In this document: positions 31,118 through 39,766 of the stretch, piece after piece
Position numbering within the stretch: the stretch's first letter is position 1
Layout: every line of letters starts with the position of its first letter
Source of the DNA: an uncultured Acetatifactor sp.
GTDB lineage: Bacteria > Bacillota > Clostridia > Lachnospirales > Lachnospiraceae
DNA length: 41,519 bases
NCBI GenBank assembly: GCA_949840885.1
Contig: CATKYJ010000040.1
Span: 1 to 41,519, forward strand
Reading direction: 5' to 3'
Made by a program: the position numbers and the translations under genes
The notes under the pieces: model-generated
Told to the model about the DNA's origin: nothing
Databases searched by the model: none
What the model saw: only the letters and a program-made list of their open reading frames with translations

Positions 31118-31158
31118 GTCCGCAATGTCCGCAATGTCCGTTTCGGATGTAGTAATAT
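31118..31158 (+). promoter_or_regulatory. Candidate late promoter with three phased 9-bp repeats
   Basis: GTCCGCAAT (31118-31126), GTCCGCAAT (31127-31135) and GTCCGTTTC (31136-31144) are consecutive, followed at 31153-31158 by TAATAT as a possible -10 box; there is no -35 box. An activator bound to the repeats would take its place. The gene-poor stretch 31113-31527 also has a 9-bp stem TTTGGAAGT/ACTTCCAAA with a two-base loop (31300-31319) directly after an AAAGGAGG, so the leader of the tail transcript would be about 360 bases long and structured. Confidence 0.55.
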
Positions 31159-31338
31159 GGTACCAAGTTGCAGTGGATAAGGGAACGGGCCGGATCATAT
31201 GAAGATGACGAGGCCAGGCGCGTACGGTGGTAATCAGGACGTCTTTCCATGCGGAGAGGGTTCTTTTTATACAAAATAGAAAAGAGAAAGGAGGAGAAGT
31301 TTGGAAGTAAACTTCCAAATATTGAATTAGGTATAAAA

Positions 31339-31479
31339 ATGAAAAAAGAGAAATTTGCAGGCCTTGGCAGGCAGCGAAAGGAGGTGAGGCACATAAACGG
31401 CGGTATGCCGTTGGGGAGTTGTTTAGGCCGCCGAAAGCGGGACCCCGGCAAAGCATGTCCGCCGTGCGATTGGGCATAG
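31339..31479 (+). CDS. Possible small protein in the tail leader (weak)
   Basis: A 46-codon frame MKKEKFAGLGRQRKEVRH... ending in KACPPCDWA, with only TTAGG before it as a ribosome binding site. It is basic and ends with a CxxC. It could be a small phage protein or nothing; position between the candidate late promoter and the first tail gene is the main argument. Confidence 0.25.
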   Translation: MKKEKFAGLGRQRKEVRHINGGMPLGSCLGRRKRDPGKACPPCDWA

Positions 31480-31527
31480 GACAGCCGCCCGCAGGAGGGG
31501 CAGAGAGCAGCTAGGAGGTGTCGTAGA

Positions 31528-31956
31528 GTGATCGTTTCAATCATGGAAGCAATGGGCATGGCTCTGGAGGCTGAGTTTGGGGACGGATACAAAGCCTGTA
31601 TGGAGGAAATGCCGCAGGACATGCAGGGAGGCAGATTTTTCATCCAGTGCCTGAATCCGGCAAATACCCGCTTCAGGGGCAGGCGGTATTTCAGACGCAG
31701 CCGATTCTGTGTGCAGTATTTCCCGCTGTCAGAGCAAGACAGAAACAGGGAATGTCACGATGTGGGGGAGAGGCTCTTCTCGTGCCTGGAATATCTGGAA
31801 GTGGACGAAAGCCTGATCAGGGGCACGAAAATGGAGTATGAGGTGGCGGACGGAAAGTTACGTTTCTTCGTGAACTATGATTTTTTTGTCTACACGGAGG
31901 ACACAACCGTACCGGCCATGGAGGAAGTCGCCTCTAAAACTTGTGTGAAAGGATAG
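31528..31956 (+). CDS. Phage tail terminator-like protein (XkdI position)
   Basis: 142 residues from GTG 31528, after AGGAGGTG. GGRFFIQCLNPANTRFRGRRYFRRSRFCVQYFP fits the small tail terminator/completion family (DUF6838-like) that caps the head-proximal end of the tail. In PBSX-like clusters a gene of this size precedes the sheath gene. In a headless particle this cap would still be needed to close the sheath and tube. It is the first structural gene of the operon. Confidence 0.7.
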   Translation: MIVSIMEAMGMALEAEFGDGYKACMEEMPQDMQGGRFFIQCLNPANTRFRGRRYFRRSRFCVQYFPLSEQDRNRECHDVGERLFSCLEYLEVDESLIRGTKMEYEVADGKLRFFVNYDFFVYTEDTTVPAMEEVASKTCVKG

Positions 31957-31964
31957 GTGAAGAG

Positions 31965-32165
31965 ATGGAAGAGAAAAAGAAGCAAGCGCCGCCGGAGAAA
32001 GGCAGGAAAGCGGAGAACCGGTTTTCAAAAGAGCAGCTGACTGCCTCGGCGCGCTTCAGGGAAAGGAGAGACATTCTGGAGGCTCTCCTTGTGCCCGGAC
32101 AAACGTACACGGTGAAAGCCGTAGAAGAAAAAGTGGAACATTATATGAAAGGTAAGGTGAGATAG
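31965..32165 (+). CDS. Small conserved phage protein before the sheath gene (XkdJ position)
   Basis: 66 residues starting at 31965 (MEEKKKQAPPEKGRKAEN). A lysine- and glutamate-rich start is followed by FSKEQLTASARFRERRDILEALL and a helix KAVEEKVEHYMKG. PBSX-like tail operons carry a small gene of this type between terminator and sheath, and the C-terminal helix is similar in such proteins. The function is unknown. Spacing to the sheath gene is two bases, which shows coupling. Confidence 0.7.
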   Translation: MEEKKKQAPPEKGRKAENRFSKEQLTASARFRERRDILEALLVPGQTYTVKAVEEKVEHYMKGKVR

Positions 32166-32167
32166 GT

Positions 32168-33478
32168 ATGTCTTTAGGTGGCGGAATTTTTACAGCGCAG
32201 AACAAGGAACTGCCAGGCGCATATATAAACTTTGTCTCCAAGTCTGCCGCGGCAGCAGCTCTTTCCGAAAGGGGCATTGCGACAATGGCCCTTGAGCTGG
32301 ACTGGGGCAGGGAGGGAGAGATCTTCGAAGTGACGAATGAGGATTTCCAGAAGAACAGCCTGGAACTCTTCGGATATGAACACGACAGCGATCAGCTGAA
32401 AGGGCTTAGTGATCTGTTCAGGAACACAAGGACCTTTTACGCATATCGGCTGAACGGAAACGGAAAGAAAGCGGGCAACGATCTGGCGGAGGCGCTCTGG
32501 AGCGGCATACGCGGCAACGATCTGAAAACAGCGGTTCAGGTGAACGCCGACGATGAATCCCTCTTTGATGTGAAGACTCTCCTGGGGACGGATGTGGTCG
32601 ACGAGCAGACCGTTTCCACGGCAGCTGAGCTGAGGGACAACAGGTTCCTGAAGTGGAAGTCCGGGATTATGCTGGAAGCGGCAGCCGCGGTTCCTCTCAC
32701 CGGCGGGGAGAACGGTACGGTGAGCGGGGCAGATCATCAGGCTTATCTTGACAAGGCGGAATCCTATACTTTCAATGTCATGGGAGCCACGGTCACAGAC
32801 GACGCCACAAAGGCGCTGTATGCGGCTTACAACAGGCGGCTGCGCGACGAGATGGGCGTAAAGTTCCAGCTTGTGCTCTATGATTATGCCCAGGCTGACT
32901 CCATAGGCGTCATCAGCGTAAACAATAAGGTTCTGGATAAGGGGGAGAAAGAGGCGAGCCTTGTGTACTGGGTGACCGGGGCATCGGCGGGCTGTGGGGT
33001 GAACAGGAGCAACCAGAACAGGAGATATGACGGGTGCTTTACCGTGGACACTCCCTACACCCAGAATCAGCTCAAGGCGGCCATCAAGGCCGGAAAATTC
33101 ACGTTCCATCTGGTGGGGACCCATGTCCGGGTGCTGGAGGACATCAACACCATGACGACGGTTTCCGAGACCATGGGGGACATCTTTAAGGATAACCAGA
33201 CAGTCCGGGTGATTGACCAGATCGGCAATGATATCGCGGTGCTTTTCAACACAAAGTATCTCGGCATCGTGCCCAATGACGCGGCGGGGAGGATATCTCT
33301 CTGGTCGGACATTGTCAAGCACCATGAGCAGCTCCAGGAGCTTCGGGCCATTGAACGCTTTTCGGATGCGGACGTGACCGTGGCCCAGGGGGAGAATAAG
33401 AGGTCCGTTGTGGTGACGGACGCCGTGACTGTAGTAAACGCCATGGGCAGACTGTATATGACTGTAACAGTGGCATAA
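32168..33478 (+). CDS. Contractile tail sheath protein (XkdK-like)
   Basis: 436 residues. The N-terminus GGGIFTAQNKELPGAYINFVS is the classic sheath start (linker to the next subunit), and the central and C-terminal regions (AYIDKAESYTFNVMGATV-like stretch, QLKAAIKAGKFTFHL, VRVLEDINTMTT, TVRVIDQIGNDIAVLFNTKYLG) match PBSX XkdK and diffocin sheath proteins. It polymerises around the tube and shortens to drive the tube into a target membrane. Its presence defines a contractile (myovirus/R-type) rather than a flexible tail. ATG follows AAGGTGAG. Confidence 0.93.
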   Translation: MSLGGGIFTAQNKELPGAYINFVSKSAAAAALSERGIATMALELDWGREGEIFEVTNEDFQKNSLELFGYEHDSDQLKGLSDLFRNTRTFYAYRLNGNGKKAGNDLAEALWSGIRGNDLKTAVQVNADDESLFDVKTLLGTDVVDEQTVSTAAELRDNRFLKWKSGIMLEAAAAVPLTGGENGTVSGADHQAYLDKAESYTFNVMGATVTDDATKALYAAYNRRLRDEMGVKFQLVLYDYAQADSIGVISVNNKVLDKGEKEASLVYWVTGASAGCGVNRSNQNRRYDGCFTVDTPYTQNQLKAAIKAGKFTFHLVGTHVRVLEDINTMTTVSETMGDIFKDNQTVRVIDQIGNDIAVLFNTKYLGIVPNDAAGRISLWSDIVKHHEQLQELRAIERFSDADVTVAQGENKRSVVVTDAVTVVNAMGRLYMTVTVA

Positions 33479-33499
33479 GGGAAAGGAAGTGACAAAGAT

Positions 33500-33979
33500 A
33501 TGAATAACGTGACAATGAAAGCCAAGGATACGATATTCGCCGGTTTGGCAGAATGCTTCATCACCATCGGAACACGCCGCTATAACTTCATGCAGGCCAT
33601 TAATCTGGAGGCGTCTTTCAAGAAGAATAAGACAAAGGTCCCCATTCTTGGCAGGACCGGGAAAGGGAACAAGGCCTCCGGATGGGAGGGCACGGGCAAA
33701 GCGACGTTTCATTACAATACGTCCGTCTTCCGGCAGATGATGCTCCAGTATAAAGACACTGGGGAGGATGTCTACTTTGAGATCCAGATTTCCAATGAGG
33801 ATGCCACCTCTTCGGTGGGGCGGCAGACCATGATTTTGATGGACTGCAACATTGACGGCGGCGTCCTGGCAAAATTTGACGCCGACGGAGAATACCTGGA
33901 CGAGGAAATGGATTTCACCTTTGAAGATTTCAGGATGCCCGAGGCATTTCAGGATCTGGAGGGTTTTCTTACCAATTAA
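33500..33979 (+). CDS. Tail tube protein (XkdM-like)
   Basis: 159 residues: TIFAGLAECFITIGTRRYNFMQAINLEA and VPILGRTGKGNKASGWEGTG are the characteristic tube-protein segments of PBSX XkdM; the C-terminus is acidic (MDFTFEDFRMPEAFQDLEGF). It forms the inner hollow tube of the particle. A strong hairpin follows the gene, which would separate the abundant sheath and tube messages from the rarer proteins downstream. Confidence 0.92.
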   Translation: MNNVTMKAKDTIFAGLAECFITIGTRRYNFMQAINLEASFKKNKTKVPILGRTGKGNKASGWEGTGKATFHYNTSVFRQMMLQYKDTGEDVYFEIQISNEDATSSVGRQTMILMDCNIDGGVLAKFDADGEYLDEEMDFTFEDFRMPEAFQDLEGFLTN

Positions 33980-33990
33980 ACGGTTTTGTT

Positions 33991-34025
33991 CCCCTTATGC
34001 GGCTTTTTACAAGGCCCATAAGGGG
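33991..34025 (+). other. Hairpin between tube and chaperone genes
   Basis: CCCCTTATG (33991-33999) pairs perfectly with CATAAGGGG (34017-34025). There is no T run after it, so it is more likely a message-stabilising or attenuating structure than a full terminator. Tail genes before it encode the most abundant subunits. Confidence 0.65.
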
Positions 34026-34063
34026 GCTCATGACAGAGATTAACAGATAAGGAGAAGATAAAA

Positions 34064-34495
34064 ATGTCTAAATTCAGTAAATTCATGAAAGCAAACAAGG
34101 CAGAGAAAGCCAACGGCTTCTACGCCCCCACGAAATCCCTCTGCGACGAGGAGAAGAGACCCCTTGAATGGGAGTTCCGGCACATTACATCGAAAGAGAA
34201 CGAGAACATCCGGGAGGACTGCACCATTGACGTGCAGATCACCGGAAAGCCCAATCTGTTCCGGCAGAAGATCCTGTCCGGTCTCTATATCCGCCGCATG
34301 ATTGCCGCTTCTGTAGTCGTGCCTGACCTGTACGACCAGGAACTGCAGGATTCCTACGGTGTGAAGACGCCGGAGGAACTGCTGCTGGCCATGGTTGACG
34401 ATCCGGGGGAATATAACGAGCTGGCCAATTTCGTCCAGAAATTCCAGGGTTTCAACGTATCCTTTGAGGACAAGGTGGACGAAGCAAAAAACTGA
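34064..34495 (+). CDS. Tail assembly chaperone, short form (XkdN-like)
   Basis: 143 residues (MSKFSKFMKANKAEKANGFYAPTK start). It has the size and position of PBSX XkdN and of the 'G'-type tail assembly chaperones that hold the tape measure protein before tube polymerisation: ITSKENENIREDCTIDVQI and DLYDQELQDSYGVKTPEELLLAM are recognisable. Translation ends at TGA 34493-34495, but a slippery sequence directly before the stop suggests that a share of ribosomes shifts and makes a longer product. Confidence 0.85.
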   Translation: MSKFSKFMKANKAEKANGFYAPTKSLCDEEKRPLEWEFRHITSKENENIREDCTIDVQITGKPNLFRQKILSGLYIRRMIAASVVVPDLYDQELQDSYGVKTPEELLLAMVDDPGEYNELANFVQKFQGFNVSFEDKVDEAKN

Positions 34496-34692
34496 TTGAG
34501 GAAGGGGATTGGGAGGCGAACTTTGCCTACTATGCCCTTCTGAAACTTCACATTCTGCCGTCTGTTTTTCTCTCTCTGGAGGAGGCCGAAAAAGCCTTTG
34601 TGGTGGCAGCGATCAAGATAAAGATGGAGAACGACAGGGAGAGAGAAAGAGAATTGAAACGCAGGACAAACAGAGATAAGAAAGGCAGGTGA
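34064..34692 (+). CDS. Tail assembly chaperone, -1 frameshift extended form (GT-type)
   Basis: A -1 shift on A-AAA-AAC (34486-34492) would join 143 residues of the short form to 66 further residues that begin LIEEGDWEANFAYYALLK and end KRRTNRDKKGR at TGA 34690-34692, giving 209 residues. The extension frame is open, has no start codon with a ribosome binding site, and reads as real protein (LSLEEAEKAFVVAAIKIK). Extended chaperones of this type, made at low ratio, are known to bind the tape measure protein in many long-tailed phages; the tape measure gene begins five bases later. Confidence 0.78.
34486..34492 (+). promoter_or_regulatory. Programmed -1 ribosomal frameshift site
   Basis: A-AAA-AAC fits the X-XXY-YYZ slippery heptamer exactly, in the correct frame, and the zero-frame stop codon TGA follows immediately. 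This is the common arrangement in tail chaperone genes. Confidence 0.8.
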
Positions 34693-34696
34693 CGAT

Positions 34697-37297
34697 ATGG
34701 AGAGCATAGGGGCGGCAATTGAGCTGCAGGATAATTTCACAGGCGTCCTGTACTATGTCATCGATTCCGTGAATGCAGGGATTTCCGCCATGGAGGAGCT
34801 GCACAGGGTCATGGACTCGCCCATTGAGGCCGGCGCATTCCTGGGGATACGGGACTGCATCGACCAGGCGGCCATGGCCGCCCGGAAGCTGGCCGCGGAA
34901 ACGGACCGGGTGGACATTCCTGAGACCACGCCTGGCGCGGGCTGGCAGATGCCTGGTGTGGAAGTATTTACCGGAAGCGGAATCGACCGGTTTCGCCAGG
35001 AGGTTCAAAGCGCGGACGCCATGCTCGAAAGGCTGCGCAGCACACAGGACGCCATCGCAAGGCAGGCATACGATACCGCAGTATTCCCGCCGGAAGCGGC
35101 CCAGAGTCTGAACCGGATGACTGTGAGGATAGACATGGTGCGAGAGCGTATCCGGCAGATGGAAAACAATCCGCTGAATATGGGGACGGATGCTGCCAAC
35201 ACAGAGCTGGAGACTCTGCGCGGACAGCTGGAAAGTGCGGTCAGGGAGCAGCAGAACCTGGTCCGGGCTGTGGAAGACATGGATGTCGCTGCGGCGAACG
35301 AATCCTATCTGAGGCTGAACCAGGTGGTCGGGAAAACGGAACAGCATATCCGGGACAATGTGGACGAACAGGGGCGCCTGAACCGGGAGATAGGGGAGGG
35401 AACCAATAAGACGAACGGACTCATAGGCGCCATCAAGAGCGCAGCGGCTTCTTGCATGGATGATATGCGGAATATTCTCTCCAATGCATTCAGCCTGTCC
35501 GACCAGCTTATGTCCACCGCGGCCCGCCTGGGCATGATGAACGACGGGCTCCAGACCACTCAGGAGCTGCAGGATATGATTTTCGCTTCCGCGGAGCGGG
35601 CGCGGTGCAGCTACCAGACAACGGCAGACGCAGTGGCAGATATGGGTATTATGGCCGGGGACGCTTTCGGCAGCTCGGAAGAGATCGTGGCATTCGTAGA
35701 GCAGGTAAACAAACAGTTCGGGACAGCGGGGATGGAGACGCAGGAAATGGATGCGGCTATGCAGCAGCTGACGGAGGCCATGGGCGCCGGTGTCCTCCAG
35801 GGGGAGGCGTACAACAGCATCCTGCAACAGGCCCCGAACTTGATCCGGACGATTGCGGATTACCTGGAAGTGCCCAGAGAGGAATTGAGCAATATGGCGG
35901 CAGAGGGAGCCATTACCGCCGACATTGTAAAGGCGGCCATGTTCGCCGCTGCCGATGAGACCAACAGGGAGTTTGAAAGCATGCCAATGACTTTTGCGCA
36001 GATTTGGACTTCCTTTGAGAATAGTGCATTGAGTGCTTTTGCGCCTGTTCTTCAGCGAATGAATGAGATGGGGAACAGCGAGAACTTTCAGGGATTCGCG
36101 GCAGGCATCGCAGGCGCCCTGTCCGTAGCGGCCGGGATTGCGCTGAATGTGCTAGACCTGCTGGACGCCGGGGTGCAGCTTGTGGCGGACAACTGGTCCT
36201 GGCTGTCTCCCATCATCTACGGCGTGGCGGGGGCCCTGGCGTTGTACTATGGGTGGCAGATGGCATTGAACACCATAAATCTGGTCAGTAAAGGAATTCA
36301 TGTTGCTATGGCAGCAGTACAAATGATTCACGCAGCAGTAACCGGCACCCTGACGGCGGCAACAGCGGCAAACATTGCGGCACAGAACGGACTCAACACG
36401 GCTATGCAGGCATGTCCCATTGTCTGGATCATTATTTTGATCATTGCTCTGATTGCAGCTTTCTACGGGGTCGTAGAGATCGTGAACCGTCTCACAGGGA
36501 GTTCACTCTCCGCAATGGGTATTATCTGCGGGGCGGTGGCGGCGGCCGGCGCATTCATCCTGAACCTGGCGATAGGGCTGATAAATGCCATCTATCAGGC
36601 CGCATGGCAGTTTGTGACGCCCTTTCTCGGCATTGTGGAATGGATTCTGAATGCTGCGGATGGGGGATTTGACAGCTTTGGGGGAGCAGTTGCCAATCTG
36701 ATCGGAAACATTATTTCCTGGTTCCTGTCCCTGGGCATGGTTGCAACCAAAATCATCGATGCCATTTTCGGGACAGACTGGACTGCCGGCTTAAGCAGTC
36801 TTCGGGACACTGTCCTGGCATGGGGGAAGAATGAAAATGCCATCACCATTGACCGGGCAGCGCCGGAAATCAATTACAGGATCAAATATGGGGAGGCATG
36901 GGATGCGGGATATTCTTTCGGTGAGGGGATCGATGAAAGCATAGCAAACTTCGACCCGGCCTCCCTGTTCGGCACCGACATTTCTGACCTCGACAGCTAT
37001 ACGGATCCCGACGGCTACGCCACGGGGCTGGAGGAAATCGGCAGCGGTGTGGAGGACATTGCGGGCAATACCGGCGCCATGGCGGACGCTATGGAGATAA
37101 CCGGGGAGGAACTGAAGTATCTGCGGGACATTGCGGAGCAGGAGGCAGTCAACCGGTTCACCGCTGCCGAGATCAAGATCGAGCAGACGAACCACAACAC
37201 CATAAAGAACGACTTGGACCTGGACGGCATCGTGTCGGGAATGACAGACATGATGAATGAGGCCATCGACATTTCAACTGAGGGGGTGCATAACTGA
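34697..37297 (+). CDS. Tape measure protein
   Basis: 866 residues. The tape-measure domain lies at about residues 278-440 (MIFASAERARCSYQTTADAVADMG ... QAMGAGVLQGEAYNSI-like ... APNLIRTIADYLEVPREEL ... MTFAQIWTSFENSALSAF). N-terminal coiled-coil regions (residues 90-200) and several hydrophobic segments (GIALNVLDLLDAGVQL, VWIIILIIALIAAFYGVVEIV, GAVAAAGAFILNLAIGLI) follow. The protein sets tail length and can take part in membrane passage. At about 1.5 angstrom per residue it predicts a tail near 130 nm at most. It overlaps the next gene by one base. Confidence 0.92.
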   Translation: MESIGAAIELQDNFTGVLYYVIDSVNAGISAMEELHRVMDSPIEAGAFLGIRDCIDQAAMAARKLAAETDRVDIPETTPGAGWQMPGVEVFTGSGIDRFRQEVQSADAMLERLRSTQDAIARQAYDTAVFPPEAAQSLNRMTVRIDMVRERIRQMENNPLNMGTDAANTELETLRGQLESAVREQQNLVRAVEDMDVAAANESYLRLNQVVGKTEQHIRDNVDEQGRLNREIGEGTNKTNGLIGAIKSAAASCMDDMRNILSNAFSLSDQLMSTAARLGMMNDGLQTTQELQDMIFASAERARCSYQTTADAVADMGIMAGDAFGSSEEIVAFVEQVNKQFGTAGMETQEMDAAMQQLTEAMGAGVLQGEAYNSILQQAPNLIRTIADYLEVPREELSNMAAEGAITADIVKAAMFAAADETNREFESMPMTFAQIWTSFENSALSAFAPVLQRMNEMGNSENFQGFAAGIAGALSVAAGIALNVLDLLDAGVQLVADNWSWLSPIIYGVAGALALYYGWQMALNTINLVSKGIHVAMAAVQMIHAAVTGTLTAATAANIAAQNGLNTAMQACPIVWIIILIIALIAAFYGVVEIVNRLTGSSLSAMGIICGAVAAAGAFILNLAIGLINAIYQAAWQFVTPFLGIVEWILNAADGGFDSFGGAVANLIGNIISWFLSLGMVATKIIDAIFGTDWTAGLSSLRDTVLAWGKNENAITIDRAAPEINYRIKYGEAWDAGYSFGEGIDESIANFDPASLFGTDISDLDSYTDPDGYATGLEEIGSGVEDIAGNTGAMADAMEITGEELKYLRDIAEQEAVNRFTAAEIKIEQTNHNTIKNDLDLDGIVSGMTDMMNEAIDISTEGVHN

Positions 37298-37983
37298 TGT
37301 GTCAGAGCGGATATGATTTCTATTTGGGGAAATGCCTGCTGCCCATAGCGCCCCCGAAGCTAACCGTGAAGATCAACAATGCCAACGAAACGGTCACCCT
37401 GATCAATCAGGGGGAGATCAATATCCTGAAAAAGGCAGGGCTGACGGAGATTGAATTCGAGTGCAGGATTCCGCAGGAAAGATACCCGTTCGCGGTCTAT
37501 CAGGCGGGATTCAAGAGCGCCGATTATTATCTGGACTATTTTGAGTCCATAAAGACCAGCGAGGAGCCTTTCCAGTTCATCGTATGCAGGAGGAGGCCTG
37601 CCGGAAAACGGCTTTTTGACACCAATATCAAGGTGTCCATGGAGGACTATCGAATCGAGGAGGCGGCTGAGAACGGTTTCGACGTCCTGGTGAAGATAAA
37701 GCTGAAGCAATGGAGGGACTACGGGACCAAGACGGTGAACATTTCTTTCAACATGCAAAAGCCCCAGGCAAGCGTTGAGCCCAGGCGGGAAGCAACAAAC
37801 TCTCCGGCAGCTCCGCAGACTTATACGGTAGTAAAAGGGGACTGCCTCTGGAACATTGCGAAGAAATTCTACGGCAACGGAGGCAAGTACACGGCAATCT
37901 ACAATGCCAACAAAAGCGTGGTCGGGGGGAACCCTAATCTGATCTATCCGGGGCAGGTTCTGATCATCCCGGCAGCATCGTAA
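37297..37983 (+). CDS. LysM-domain baseplate/tail protein (XkdP-like)
   Basis: 228 residues. The first 150 have the fold and sequence pattern of XkdP-type proteins, with a hub-like beta domain (VTLINQGEINILKKAGLTEIEFECRIP), and residues 175-228 form one LysM domain (TYTVVKGDCLWNIAKKFYG ... NPNLIYPGQVLIIP), which binds peptidoglycan and joins the baseplate to the tube tip in contractile systems. It overlaps the tape measure gene by one base (ATGA). Confidence 0.9.
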   Translation: MCQSGYDFYLGKCLLPIAPPKLTVKINNANETVTLINQGEINILKKAGLTEIEFECRIPQERYPFAVYQAGFKSADYYLDYFESIKTSEEPFQFIVCRRRPAGKRLFDTNIKVSMEDYRIEEAAENGFDVLVKIKLKQWRDYGTKTVNISFNMQKPQASVEPRREATNSPAAPQTYTVVKGDCLWNIAKKFYGNGGKYTAIYNANKSVVGGNPNLIYPGQVLIIPAAS

Positions 37984-37993
37984 GGAGGTAGGG

Positions 37994-38974
37994 ATGAGCG
38001 TTGAACTGCTGATTGGGAATGAGACGGGGACAAAGGCATTTCTTCCGGCTGTGGAGGAGGGGATCGAATGGACCACGGAAAGAAAAGATACTCCCGGGAA
38101 GCTGTGCTTTAAGGTGCTAAAGGACGACGGGCTTGACTTTTCGGAAGGCAGCGCCGTGAGGATGAAAGAGAACGGGGATGAGATATTCTTCGGGTTTGTG
38201 TTCAAGCAGCAGAGGACAAAGGGACAGACAATAACCGTCACTGCCTACGACCAGCTGCGGTACCTGAAGAATAAGGATACCATAGTGTATGAGAACAAGA
38301 CCGCGGATCAGCTTCTGCGGATGCTGGCGGCGGACTATGCCCTGCGCACCGGTGTCCTGGAAAATACGGGATATGTGATTGGGTCAAGGGTGGAGGAGAA
38401 CACTTCTCTTTTTGAGATGATACAGAATGCTCTTGACCTGACCCTGACGAATACCGGGGAGATGTTCGTGCTGTACGATGATTTCGGCAGACTGACCTTG
38501 AAGCACTTATCCTCCATGGTGGTGGGGAGTCCCGGAGCCTATCTGATGGTGGACGAGGAGACCTGCGAGACCCTGGATTATACCTCATCCATTGACGACA
38601 ACACGTTCAACCGGATAAAGCTGGCCTATGACAATGAGGAGACCGGATTTCGGGAGGTCTATGTGGCCCAGGATTCCGGGAATATCAACAGATGGGGGAT
38701 TCTGCAGTATTTCGACACCCTGAAAAAGGGGGAGAACGGCCAGGCAAAAGCGGACGCGCTGCTGAAGCTGTACAACAAGAAGACCCGCAGCCTGAAGCTT
38801 AGCAATGTACTGGGGGACAACCGGGTCAGGGCCGGCAGCATGATTGTGGTGAATCTTGATCTGGGGGACATGAAGCTGAGGAACCTGATGCTGGTGGAGA
38901 GCTGCAGGCATATATACAGGGAAAGCGTGCACCGGATGGATTTGACACTTAGAGGAGGTGAGTTTGTTGGCTGA
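37994..38974 (+). CDS. Baseplate hub protein, XkdQ/gpD-like
   Basis: 326 residues, after AAGGAGGT. It resembles the phage late control gene D/XkdQ family (baseplate hub, T4 gp27-like): SVELLIGNETGTKAFLPAVEEG, EDNTVRMKENGDEIFFGFVFKQQ-type strand, ITVTAYDQLRYLKNKDTIVYEN, and DDNTFNRIKLAYDNEETGF. It makes a trimer under the tube and links the needle region to the tail. The stop overlaps the next gene's start region. Confidence 0.9.
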   Translation: MSVELLIGNETGTKAFLPAVEEGIEWTTERKDTPGKLCFKVLKDDGLDFSEGSAVRMKENGDEIFFGFVFKQQRTKGQTITVTAYDQLRYLKNKDTIVYENKTADQLLRMLAADYALRTGVLENTGYVIGSRVEENTSLFEMIQNALDLTLTNTGEMFVLYDDFGRLTLKHLSSMVVGSPGAYLMVDEETCETLDYTSSIDDNTFNRIKLAYDNEETGFREVYVAQDSGNINRWGILQYFDTLKKGENGQAKADALLKLYNKKTRSLKLSNVLGDNRVRAGSMIVVNLDLGDMKLRNLMLVESCRHIYRESVHRMDLTLRGGEFVG

Positions 38975-39362
38975 AGCGAATGGTTTGGTGGAGGCCATGA
39001 AGAGGGCCGCCCGGGACGAAAGGGAATCGTCAAAGCCTGTCAACGTGTATTTTGGGGAGGTGATTTCCAGGACTCCCCTGAAGATAAATGTAGAGCAGAA
39101 GATGGTACTTGGCGAATCACAGCTTGTCCTGGCAAGAAATGTTACCGATTACATGACCATGGTCACTGTCCAATGGACCACAGAGGCAGGAGCGCTTCTC
39201 TCCGACGGGCAGACAGTCGCCTCTCCGGCCCATGTCCATGAGATTGGGGGAGCACGGAGTATGATGGTGCACAATGGCCTTGAAATTGGCGACCAAGTGA
39301 TATTGATACGGCAGCAGGGAGGCCAGAAGTTCATTGTGGCCGACCGGATAGGAGGCAGGTAA
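38967..39362 (+). CDS. DUF2577 family baseplate protein (XkdR-like)
   Basis: Start at one of the TTG codons at 38964/38967, both after GGAGG; the longer reading from GTG 38958 lies inside the ribosome binding site. About 130 residues (AEANGLVEAMKRAARDERES ...). The C-terminal part (LEIGDQVILIRQQGGQKFIVADRIGGR) and size match the DUF2577 proteins that follow XkdQ in PBSX-type clusters and probably form part of the baseplate spike or adaptor. Confidence 0.85.
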   Translation: MAEANGLVEAMKRAARDERESSKPVNVYFGEVISRTPLKINVEQKMVLGESQLVLARNVTDYMTMVTVQWTTEAGALLSDGQTVASPAHVHEIGGARSMMVHNGLEIGDQVILIRQQGGQKFIVADRIGGR

Positions 39363-39766
39363 TGATTCCGTCAACGGCAGGTTTTTTAGATCAGGATTTT
39401 GAGATTGGGGAGCAGCCGAGCCTTACGTACAGGATGCAGATGGAAAGGAAGCGTATCTGCGGGTATACCGACGGGCTGGAGGCAGTGAGGCAGGCAATTT
39501 TTAAGATTATCATGACAGAGCGCTATCAGTATATCATGTACAGCTGGAATTACGGGATTGAGCTTCTTGACCTGTTCGGCCAGCCGGTGACCTATGTATG
39601 CCCGGAACTGAAACGCCGCATTTCGGAGGCGCTGCTTTGGGACGACCGGATTGGGAGTGTCGACGATTTTGCATTTGACTTTCCCCGAAAAGGGGTTGTA
39701 CATGTGACTTTTACCGCGCATACCGTTTTCGGGGATGTGCAGGCGGAAAGAGAGGTGAATATCTGA
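39362..39766 (+). CDS. DUF2634 family baseplate protein (XkdS, gp25-like)
   Basis: 134 residues, overlapping the previous stop by one base (TAATG). DGLEAVRQAIFKIIMTERYQYIMYSWNYGIEL is the family signature, near to the gp25/GPW wedge proteins that nucleate sheath assembly on the baseplate. The final strands (VHVTFTAHTVFGDVQAEREV) are typical. It comes directly before the baseplate J gene, as in PBSX. Confidence 0.9.
   Translation: MIPSTAGFLDQDFEIGEQPSLTYRMQMERKRICGYTDGLEAVRQAIFKIIMTERYQYIMYSWNYGIELLDLFGQPVTYVCPELKRRISEALLWDDRIGSVDDFAFDFPRKGVVHVTFTAHTVFGDVQAEREVNI

Noticed and set aside
32174..33712. 512-codon minus-strand frame over the sheath gene
   Set aside because: Opposite strand of the sheath gene, rich in His, Pro and Leu as typical of antisense frames; no start signal.
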